A stretch of DNA of 64,000 nt. Source: Rhodobacter sp. Its GTDB lineage: Bacteria > Pseudomonadota > Alphaproteobacteria > Rhodobacterales > Rhodobacteraceae. The first letter of the stretch is position 1. Each line of letters starts with the position of its first letter. The translations under genes were made by a program, and so were the position numbers. Under the pieces are notes generated by a model that had not been told where the DNA came from, searched no databases, and saw only the letters and a program-made list of their open reading frames with translations. Shown piece after piece: positions 40,951 through 47,962 of this stretch. The DNA is taken from positions 2,014,501-2,078,500 of the forward strand of contig JACKKG010000001.1 in assembly GCA_020637515.1 (NCBI GenBank). Reading direction: 5' to 3'.

Positions 40951-42066
40951 TCAGCCCGCGGGCGGCGGCGGGGGCGGCATCGCGGAAAAGAGCGTGGCCA
41001 GCGCGGGAACCTCGCCCGCCTTGGTCCACCCGGCCATGCCCTGCGTCCACACCAGGCTGTCGCGGTCGAACTGCCCCTGGCCCATCATCTGCTGCAACTG
41101 CGCGGCGCCGAAGGGGCCGGTGGTCTGCCCGTTCACCGCGACGTGGAACTGCGGCGCGGCGGGCGGCGGCGGGGGCGCGGCGGCGGCGGGTTGCTGGGCC
41201 TGCGCGCCGGCGCCGCCCATCGCGTTGGCCATGGCCTGCGCCATGCCCATGCCCATGCCCATCCCCATGCCGGCGCCCATCGCGCTGTCACCGCCCGCAC
41301 CGGCGGCCGTCTGCATCGCCTGCGCGGCCGAGAATTGCGTATACTTGTTCAGATCGCCGACGATGCCCATCGAGCTGCGCTGGTCCAGGACCTTCTCGAC
41401 TTCCGGGGGAAGCGAGATGTTCTCGATGTAGAGTTCGGGGATCGACAGGCCGTATTCGCCCAGCGTGGGCGCGATCGCATCGGCGACGATCTTGGACAGG
41501 TCGCCCGTGTTCGCCGCCATGTCGAGCGCGGGAATCCCCGAGGCCGCCAGCGACTGCGAGACTTTCTGCACGACGATATTGCGGATCTGGCCCGAGATCT
41601 CGTCCTCGGTGAATTCGCCGTCGGTGCCGACGATCTCGGTCATGAACTTGCCCGGATCGGTGACGCGGATCGTGTAGCTGCCAAAGGCACGCAGCCTGAG
41701 CGCGCCGAATTCCGGGTCGCGCAGCATGATCGGGTTCTGGGTGCCCCATTTCAGGCCGGGGAAGCGGCGGGTGTTGACGAAATACACCTCGGACTTGAAC
41801 GGCGAGTTGAACCCGTGCGTCCAGTGCTGGAGTGCCGTCATCAACGGCATGTTGTTGGTTTCCAGCTCGTAAAGCCCGGGGCCGAAGATGTCGGCCATCT
41901 GCCCTTCGTGAATGAACACGGCGGCCTGCCCCTCGCGGACCGTCAGCTTGGCGCCCATCATGATGTTGTTGCCGTAGCGTTCAAACCGGTAGACCAGCGT
42001 GTCGCGGCTGTCATCCAGCCATTCGATGACGTCGATGAACTGGCCCTTGAGGAAATTGAAAACCAT
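40951..42066 (-). CDS. SPFH-domain protein with C-terminal GYF_2 (virion-core-like family)
   Basis: 371 residues. An SPFH/stomatin-like domain runs to about residue 240 (LTVREGQAAVFIHEGQMADI, SYTIRVTDPGKFMTEIVG, LSIPELYIENISLPPEVEKV). A Met/Gly/Ala/Pro low-complexity linker follows, then a GYF_2-type domain (FHVAVNGQTTGPFGAAQLQQ, SLVWTQGMAGWTKAGEVPAL). This is the YdjI-like branch, often placed with TelA and zinc-ribbon genes. Likely forms membrane-associated oligomers. Confidence 0.85.
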   Translation of the reverse strand: MVFNFLKGQFIDVIEWLDDSRDTLVYRFERYGNNIMMGAKLTVREGQAAVFIHEGQMADIFGPGLYELETNNMPLMTALQHWTHGFNSPFKSEVYFVNTRRFPGLKWGTQNPIMLRDPEFGALRLRAFGSYTIRVTDPGKFMTEIVGTDGEFTEDEISGQIRNIVVQKVSQSLAASGIPALDMAANTGDLSKIVADAIAPTLGEYGLSIPELYIENISLPPEVEKVLDQRSSMGIVGDLNKYTQFSAAQAMQTAAGAGGDSAMGAGMGMGMGMGMAQAMANAMGGAGAQAQQPAAAAPPPPPAAPQFHVAVNGQTTGPFGAAQLQQMMGQGQFDRDSLVWTQGMAGWTKAGEVPALATLFSAMPPPPPPAG

Positions 42067-42101
42067 CGGTCACTCCTGCGAAAAGTCTCTAAAAGATGGG
42101 C

Positions 42102-43091
42102 TCAACTTGCCCCGGCTGCAAGCGTCGAGGCAATGGAAAAGATGATCGGCCGGGCGCGGCTTTCGGTCATGCCGGGACTCAGCCGGGGGTCGTAATGGAT
42201 CTTCAGCAGCAAAAGATCCTGATCGGTGAGCAGCGCGAATTCCTGATCGTCGTTGAAGATCGACGGGCGCGCGCGGCCCGAATCGGCGGCCAGGCCCAGG
42301 CCCTGGGTCAGTTCCTCGTGGTAGCAGGCTTCGCGCGTCAGGTCGGGGTGCTCGGCGCGGATCACAGCGACGGCCTCGGAATAGGTGGCCGATCCGTCGC
42401 GCGAAAAGGCCAGCACCATGCAGAACGTCTCGCGCGGCATGTCGGTGATCAGGCGCACCGCGCTGTCGTCGATGCCGGGAACCAGCGCGCGCAACCGCGC
42501 GGCGCTGTCGCGGCGTTCGCTTTCCGACAGCACCAGAACGTGGAAATTGCCCCCCGTCTGGCCCATCGGTGCCAGGCTGATCGCGTGACCCGAAGCGGCG
42601 GCGAGCCGACTGGCAAGGGCATTGACACGCGCATGGTCGCGCTGCCGCGTCGCCCGGGGCAGGGTCGCGCCGAATTGCAGGTCGTAGCGCACGGGCCCGT
42701 CCCAGCGCCGCAGGACAGCCGGGCTGGACCCGTTCGTGCGTTCGTCACGCAGGGCGACGTCGATATAGGTCTGCGCCAGTTGCGCGGCGCTGATCCGTCC
42801 CTCGGTCGCGCCCGAATCCGTGCGCATCAGATGATTCGCGCGGCGCTCGGACTCGATCCGGCCGTAATAGGCGACCAGTTCGGCCGACAGGGGATCGACG
42901 GCCAGAACTTCGGGCGGGCGCGCCGGCGCGGCGGCGGCGGCCCGCACCGGGCGCGCCTGATCCGGCCCCAACGAGGTGCACCCCGCGAGCCCGGCGCCGA
43001 CGGCCAGCGCCAGCGCCAGTCCCAGCCGTCGGGGCCGGGCCCGGACCCCCTCAGGCCGAGGCAGAGGGCGTGGTCTGGGCGGTGTTGGCAC
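42102..43091 (-). CDS. DUF2927 lipoprotein
   Basis: 329 residues from a GTG at 43091. A lipobox LAGC in GLALALAVGAGLAGCTSLG predicts a lipoprotein. The rest matches DUF2927 (MPRETFCMVLAFSRDGSATY; EACYHEELTQGLGLAADSGR; PSIFNDDQEFALLTDQDLLL). The E-E-L-T-Q and N-D-D-Q-E pattern resembles the DUF2927 putative-protease region, but a catalytic role is not proven. The first 41 nt overlap the telA 3' end, giving strong coupling. Confidence 0.82.
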   Translation of the reverse strand: MPTPPRPRPLPRPEGVRARPRRLGLALALAVGAGLAGCTSLGPDQARPVRAAAAAPARPPEVLAVDPLSAELVAYYGRIESERRANHLMRTDSGATEGRISAAQLAQTYIDVALRDERTNGSSPAVLRRWDGPVRYDLQFGATLPRATRQRDHARVNALASRLAAASGHAISLAPMGQTGGNFHVLVLSESERRDSAARLRALVPGIDDSAVRLITDMPRETFCMVLAFSRDGSATYSEAVAVIRAEHPDLTREACYHEELTQGLGLAADSGRARPSIFNDDQEFALLTDQDLLLLKIHYDPRLSPGMTESRARPIIFSIASTLAAGAS

Positions 43092-44235
43092 GGGCGCGGG
43101 CCGCGGCGAGCGAATCGCGCAGTTCGGCCTCCATCTTGCTCAGTTCCTGTTCGGCGGCGGCGCGCTTGGCCTTGCCGGCATCGGCGATCTCGAGGCTGTC
43201 CTGAATCGTCGCGATCAACTGGTCGTTGGCGTGTTTCACGGCCTCGATGTCGAAGACACCGCGCTCCATTTCCTCGCGCACAACGCGGTTCGTCTCGCGC
43301 AGATTGTCGGCGTTCTTGTTCAGCAGATCGTTGGTCAGGTCGTTGGCGTCCCGGATCGCCGCGGCGGCCTCTTTCGAGCGCTGGATGGTCAGCGCCTGGG
43401 CCAGCTGGGTCTCCCACAGCGGCACGGTGTTCACCAGGGTCGAGTTGATCTTGGTCACCAGCGACTTGTCGTTTTCCTGCACCAGCCGGATCGAGGGCAG
43501 CGATTGCATGGTCACCTGCCGCGTCAGCTTCAGGTCGTGAACCCGGCGTTCCAGATCGTCGCGCGCGGCGCGCAGATCGCGCAGTTCCTGGGCCTTGATG
43601 ACCTGCTGATCCTGCGGCGCGGCCTGAACCTCGGCCTCTTTGGCGGGGATCGTGGTGGTGTCCAGTTCCTTCAGCTTTTCCTCGCCGGCGGCGATGTAGA
43701 GGGCCAGCTCGTCATAGAAATCGAGGGTCTTTTCGTAGAGAATATCGAGCGATTTGATATCCTTGAGAAGAACCGTCTCATGGCTGAGCAGGTTCTCGGT
43801 CACCTTGTCGATCTGGCCCTGGACGGTTTCGTAGCGGGCCATGAAATTCGCCAGCGGCGCGGCGCGGCCGGTCAGGCGCTCCCACCAGCTGCGTTCGCGC
43901 CGGGTGTCCAGTTCGCTGACCGAAAAGCCGCGAATCGTGGTGACGATCTGGCGCAGGCTGTCGCCGGCCGGGCCGACATCCTTGTTGCGCACGTCGGTCA
44001 GCATGGCCTGCGAGATGGTCTGCAATTCCACCTGCGCGCGGGCGCCGAAGCCGATGATCGAGGCGGTTTCGGTCATGTCGATCTCGGCCATGCGGGTGCG
44101 GATGGCCTCGGCCTTGTCGGCGGGGGCCTGGTCCAGCGGCACCAGTTCGCCCGCCGGATCGGGCAAACGGGTCAGCGCAGCCTGTTCAACGGCGTTGGCG
44201 AGCTGGGTGGCCTGCTGGCGGATATCGTCGGACAT
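43051..44235 (-). CDS. telA: Toxic anion resistance protein TelA family
   Basis: 394 residues, almost entirely helical and coiled-coil. Family segments: FGARAQVELQTISQAMLTDV, HETVLLKDIKSLDILYEKTL, SLPSIRLVQENDKSLVTKIN, TVPLWETQLAQALTIQRSKE. TelA proteins are tied to tellurite and toxic-anion tolerance and general membrane stress; the mechanism is unclear. It follows the XpaC gene by 33 bases, the usual pairing. Confidence 0.92.
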   Translation of the reverse strand: MSDDIRQQATQLANAVEQAALTRLPDPAGELVPLDQAPADKAEAIRTRMAEIDMTETASIIGFGARAQVELQTISQAMLTDVRNKDVGPAGDSLRQIVTTIRGFSVSELDTRRERSWWERLTGRAAPLANFMARYETVQGQIDKVTENLLSHETVLLKDIKSLDILYEKTLDFYDELALYIAAGEEKLKELDTTTIPAKEAEVQAAPQDQQVIKAQELRDLRAARDDLERRVHDLKLTRQVTMQSLPSIRLVQENDKSLVTKINSTLVNTVPLWETQLAQALTIQRSKEAAAAIRDANDLTNDLLNKNADNLRETNRVVREEMERGVFDIEAVKHANDQLIATIQDSLEIADAGKAKRAAAEQELSKMEAELRDSLAAARARANTAQTTPSASA

Positions 44236-44268
44236 CAGGGGTTTCCTTTCACGGACGTGAGATACGGG

Positions 44269-45177
44269 TCAATGGGTTGCCGGGGGCCGCAGCCCCTCGC
44301 GTTCGAGGCGTTCGCGCAGCACGTCGATCTCGATATCGAGATCCTGACGGTCGTTGGCGCGCAGGGATTCCGTGCGCAGCATGAAATTCTGTTCCAGGTC
44401 GTCCAGCAGGGCGACATAATCCTCGCGCGCCTTGGGGTCGCGTTCGCGGGCGTAGAGATCGACGAATTTCACCGTCGCATCCTGGGCGCCCTGCAAATAG
44501 ACCCCCAGATAGCGGCGCGCGGCGGTCAGGTCGTTGGGATCGTCCTCGACCGCGCGCAACAGGTCGCGCACATGGGCCTGAAAGGTGTTCAGGCGGTCCT
44601 CGATCTTGCGGTCGCGGGCGCGCAGGATGGCGTCCGACATCGCCTTGAGATGGGCCTCGGCGCCTTCGACCGCGCGCGCAACGCGGTCGGTCTGGAATTC
44701 GTCGATGCCCTCCATCCCCTTGTCGCGCATCGGGTCCATCCCGAACGCGGTGAGGTGAAGGGCCGCGCCCAGAACGCCCAGGATGATCGGCGTGACCAGC
44801 CCCCAGGCGCTGCCCCAGCCCGCCAGCCCCAGGCCCAGGCCCATGGTGACGGCTGCGAACAGCTTGCGCGGAATCGCCGGGCGGCGGGCGACCCGGCGCT
44901 GGTCATAGGCGTCCTGAGCGATCACCCCCTCGCGGGTCAGCCAGGCCGAAAGCATCAACAGCGCGAACACGCCGAGATGCTGTGCCAGGCCCGCCGGATC
45001 GCGGAAAAAGGCGCTGAAGGCCCACAGGAACGGCATGGCGAACAGCAGGTTCACGCGCGCGCCCACCGGGTTCAGGCGTTTCTGCACCACGCGCTTGACG
45101 CTCGGGGCCTCGGACCGTTGATCGGCTGGGCGCGGATCGCCACCGGGGCTGTAGGTGCCCCCGAACCGTTTCGCCAT
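44269..45177 (-). CDS. XpaC-family protein (5-bromo-4-chloroindolyl phosphate hydrolysis family)
   Basis: 302 residues. Four probable membrane segments in the first half (LLFAMPFLWAFSAFF; HLGVFALLMLSAWLT; LFAAVTMGLGLGLAGW; GLVTPIILGVLGAALHL) are followed by a cytoplasmic coiled-coil domain (EGAEAHLKAMSDAILRARDR onward). XpaC proteins pair with TelA; no phosphatase motif is visible and the family name is historical. It comes before telA in the transcript. Confidence 0.87.
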   Translation of the reverse strand: MAKRFGGTYSPGGDPRPADQRSEAPSVKRVVQKRLNPVGARVNLLFAMPFLWAFSAFFRDPAGLAQHLGVFALLMLSAWLTREGVIAQDAYDQRRVARRPAIPRKLFAAVTMGLGLGLAGWGSAWGLVTPIILGVLGAALHLTAFGMDPMRDKGMEGIDEFQTDRVARAVEGAEAHLKAMSDAILRARDRKIEDRLNTFQAHVRDLLRAVEDDPNDLTAARRYLGVYLQGAQDATVKFVDLYARERDPKAREDYVALLDDLEQNFMLRTESLRANDRQDLDIEIDVLRERLEREGLRPPATH

Positions 45178-45180
45178 GAT

Positions 45181-45261
45181 TCAGCCCCCCACAACCCAGG
45201 CGTAGACGATCAACGCCAGCAGCAGCAGATAGGCGGTCTTCTGTAAGGCAGTCGAGGTCAC
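45181..45261 (-). CDS. Possible 26-aa membrane peptide upstream of the XpaC gene
   Basis: A GTG-started 26-codon frame: MTSTALQKTAYLLLLALIVY then AWVVGG. The hydrophobic core would span the membrane once. AGGGA lies about eight bases before the GTG, and the stop is 3 bases before the XpaC gene start. It is too short for homology, so support is from packing and composition only. Confidence 0.4.
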   Translation of the reverse strand: MTSTALQKTAYLLLLALIVYAWVVGG

Positions 45262-45383
45262 AACACACGTCCCTGTTTCACGCCGCGCCCCAACAGGCGC
45301 CCCGGCCACTGGCCCCATATAAGAGCCAATTTGCAAAACTATAAGACGATTGGCGACGAATTGGAAAGACGCCTCGGACAGGC

Positions 45384-46382
45384 TCAGCGCGTCGGGCCCG
45401 GCTTGGTGGGCGGGCGCGCGGATTTCGTGCCCCACGAACGCGGCTTGCCGCGCGATCCATCGGTTTCGGTGCGCGCCCCGCCGTGGCTTTTCATGCCCCA
45501 GGATTTGCGCGCCGGTTTCTCGGCGCCGGTCGGGTCGGTTTTGGGGCCGGGCTTGCTGGTGGCGCGGGGGGCGGTCTTCTTGGCGGGCGGGGCGGGGGCG
45601 CGGCCGTCGGCGACCTCGTCGGCAGACAGGCCAAGTTGGTCGCGCAGCACCCGGGGGCGCAGTTCCTCGACCGCGCCGGGGGCCAGATCGCCCAACTGGA
45701 AGGGGCCATAGGCGGTTCGGATCAGCCGGTTCACGGTCAGCCCCACGCTGTCGAGGGCGCGCCGGATCTCGCGGTTGCGCCCCTCGCGCAGGCCGATGGT
45801 CAGCCAGGCGTTCGCGCCTTGCTGCCGGTCAATGGCCACCAGCATCGGCTGGAACCGTTCGCCGTCGATTGTGACGCCCTGTTTCAGGGGGGCCAGCATC
45901 GCCTCGGTCGGGGCGCCATTGACGCGCACGCGATACTTGCGCAGCCATCCGGTCGAGGGCAATTCTAGGCGCCGTTTCAGATCGCCGTCATTGGTCAGCA
46001 GCAGCAGCCCTTCGGAGTTGAGGTCCAGTCGCCCGATAGACAGCACCCGCGGCATCCCTTCGGGCAGCGTGTCGAACACCGTTTCACGGCCCTTTTCATC
46101 CTTTTCGCTGGTCACCAGGCCCAGCGGCTTGTGATACAGCCAGACGCGGGTCGGCTCTTTCGCACCCAGGGGTTTGCCATCGACGACGATCCGGTCGCGC
46201 GGCGTCACGTTCAGCGCCGGGCTGTCGATCGGCGCGCCATTGACGCTGACGCGCCCCTCGAGGATCATCGCCTCGGCGCTGCGACGCGAGGCCACGCCCG
46301 CCCGGGCCAGCACCTTGGCGATCCGTTCGCCGCCCTGGGTCTGCGGTTTCGGCGGGGTCTTTGCGGCAGGGGGCTTGGTCAT
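45384..46382 (-). CDS. rluB: 23S rRNA pseudouridine synthase, RsuA/RluB family
   Basis: 332 residues. An N-terminal S4 RNA-binding domain (ERIAKVLARAGVASRRSAEA, NGAPIDSPALNVTPRD) is followed by the catalytic domain with IGRLDLNSEGLLLLTNDGDL (catalytic Asp), EGRNREIRRALDSVGLTVNR and LIRTAYGPFQLGDLAPGAVE. A long basic Ala/Pro/Lys-rich tail (about 265-332) fits RluB-type enzymes. It is divergent from tadA. Confidence 0.9.
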   Translation of the reverse strand: MTKPPAAKTPPKPQTQGGERIAKVLARAGVASRRSAEAMILEGRVSVNGAPIDSPALNVTPRDRIVVDGKPLGAKEPTRVWLYHKPLGLVTSEKDEKGRETVFDTLPEGMPRVLSIGRLDLNSEGLLLLTNDGDLKRRLELPSTGWLRKYRVRVNGAPTEAMLAPLKQGVTIDGERFQPMLVAIDRQQGANAWLTIGLREGRNREIRRALDSVGLTVNRLIRTAYGPFQLGDLAPGAVEELRPRVLRDQLGLSADEVADGRAPAPPAKKTAPRATSKPGPKTDPTGAEKPARKSWGMKSHGGARTETDGSRGKPRSWGTKSARPPTKPGPTR

Positions 46383-46434
46383 CGGGTTCGGCCTGATCTT
46401 GCATGAGGGGGCACGCGCGGGCATCAAGGGGCCC

Positions 46435-46896
46435 ATGAACCCGTTCGCAGGCCCCATGTCAATCGCGCTGGAGGAAGCCCGCGCCGCCGCCCGCCGCGGC
46501 GAGGTGCCGGTGGGCGCCGTCATCACCGACGCCGCGGGGCGCGTTGTTGCCCGCGCCGGCAACCGCACGCGCGAACGCAACGACCCGACGGCGCACGCCG
46601 AGCTTCTGGCCATCCGCGACGCCTGCGCCGCGGCGGGCAACGAACGCCTGCCCGGCCACACGCTATGGGTCACGCTGGAACCTTGTCCGATGTGCGCTGC
46701 CGCGATCGGTTTCGCCCGGATCGCGCGGCTCTATTACGGGGCGGCCGACCCCAAGTCGGGCGGCATAGCGCAAGGCCCGCGGATCTATGCCCATGCCCAG
46801 GCGCACCACAGCCCCGAGGTTTACGACGGCATCGCCGAGACCGAGGCCACGGCGCTGTTGCAAACGTTTTTTCAGGGGTTGCGGTCGAAACCGTGA
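46435..46896 (+). CDS. tadA: tRNA adenosine(34) deaminase
   Basis: 153 residues. The zinc site and proton shuttle are HAELLAIRDAC (HAE) and EPCPMCAAAIGFARI (PCxxC), and YYGAADPKSGG is the typical substrate-loop region. TadA converts A34 to inosine in tRNA-Arg(ACG), enabling decoding of CGU/CGC/CGA. It is divergent from the pseudouridine synthase gene, 52 bases away, so the two RNA-modification genes share a promoter region. Confidence 0.93.
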   Translation: MNPFAGPMSIALEEARAAARRGEVPVGAVITDAAGRVVARAGNRTRERNDPTAHAELLAIRDACAAAGNERLPGHTLWVTLEPCPMCAAAIGFARIARLYYGAADPKSGGIAQGPRIYAHAQAHHSPEVYDGIAETEATALLQTFFQGLRSKP

Positions 46897-47179
46897 TCGA
46901 ACGGCACCCAAGATGTGCCGGCGAAGCGGGCAAGGGGCGCAAATTCTAGCTGCGCCGCCGCCGCCGCGACCCATTTTGCAGTGCAGCGAATCACGATTCG
47001 AGAAAGTGGATTGCGTGATTCCATCGATTTCTTTACTCTTTGCTTCAAAAGAAGAAGCCAAAGCAGCGGCCAGAGTGGACCAGACAGAGGGATGATGCGG
47101 GCACAGGCACCCGTATCCGCAAACCCCGCGTGTCCGTTCTGAGGCTCTGACGGCGGCAAGAAACGGCAGAGCAGGCATC
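46897..47179 (+). promoter_or_regulatory. Upstream control region of the cellulose operon
   Basis: A 283-base gene-free, comparatively AT-rich region before bcsN. It contains an 8-bp inverted repeat GAATCACG (46988-46995) / CGTGATTC (47014-47021), and a hairpin CTTTGCTTC (47038-47046) / GAAGCCAAAG (47054-47063) with one bulge. Such elements may bind a regulator or shape the leader. The promoter itself could not be fixed. Confidence 0.45.
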
Positions 47180-47911
47180 ATGATTGGCACGGTCCGGGAC
47201 GTGGTCCCATTTCGTCGCAACGCGACCGTCGCGGGCAGGGCAACCCTGCGCGCCGGTTTGCTGGGCGCCATGCTGGCGCTGGTCGCCGGTTGTTCGCAAA
47301 TGCAGGGCGACGACGCCTCGACCGGGGTGTACCGGCTGTTCAACAGCAGCCGCAACCCGGGCATGGAGACGCTGGAAAACACCGTCGAATATACCATCGT
47401 GCCGGCGTCGCGGGCGATGGTGAACGCGCCGCAGGCGTTGGTCGTCTTCGAGCGCAATCTCGGTGGCGCGCTCGAACAGCGAATCGTTCTGCCGAACGCG
47501 ACCGCGGTGCGCGGCGACAACGTGCTGCATGTCCGCGCCCAGAACGCGCGCAGTGCCGAACTTGGGCGGCTCGATTTCAACGAGGTCGCGACGCGCTTTG
47601 GCGGCCTGCCGGCGCCGTTCCAGCAATTGAACGAAGGCAGCCTGTCGTCGGGCAGCGACAGCCTGGGCAACTATGTCTATGCGCGCGAGACGATCGGCAC
47701 CGACACCAACTGCGTGCTGGTGCTGCGCCGGTTGGGTGTCGGCGCGCGGCCGTTGCCGCGTGGCACGCAGGCGCTGGACGTGATGATGCGCAACTGCGTC
47801 AACGGCACCGTGCAAGAGGCCCTGGCGCCGATGGGCGACAGGGCGTTGGCGATTACGGGCGCGGCGGGTTCGGGGCAGACGCTGTCGCCCTACGCGGCGC
47901 CACGCGGCTGA
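47180..47911 (+). CDS. bcsN: Cellulose biosynthesis protein BcsN
   Basis: 243 residues. A lipobox in LGAMLALVAGCSQM predicts a lipoprotein. The body (VYRLFNSSRNPGMETLENTV, GIGTDTNCVLVLRRLGVGAR-like segment, ALDVMMRNCVNGTVQEALAP) matches BcsN of alphaproteobacterial cellulose operons. Function is unknown, presumably an envelope accessory. It is first in the operon, 51 bases before bcsA. Confidence 0.85.
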   Translation: MIGTVRDVVPFRRNATVAGRATLRAGLLGAMLALVAGCSQMQGDDASTGVYRLFNSSRNPGMETLENTVEYTIVPASRAMVNAPQALVVFERNLGGALEQRIVLPNATAVRGDNVLHVRAQNARSAELGRLDFNEVATRFGGLPAPFQQLNEGSLSSGSDSLGNYVYARETIGTDTNCVLVLRRLGVGARPLPRGTQALDVMMRNCVNGTVQEALAPMGDRALAITGAAGSGQTLSPYAAPRG

Positions 47912-47962
47912 CACAGTCCTGAAGGTATTGCGAGAGATCAGAGTGATGTGGGGACAGGAACA

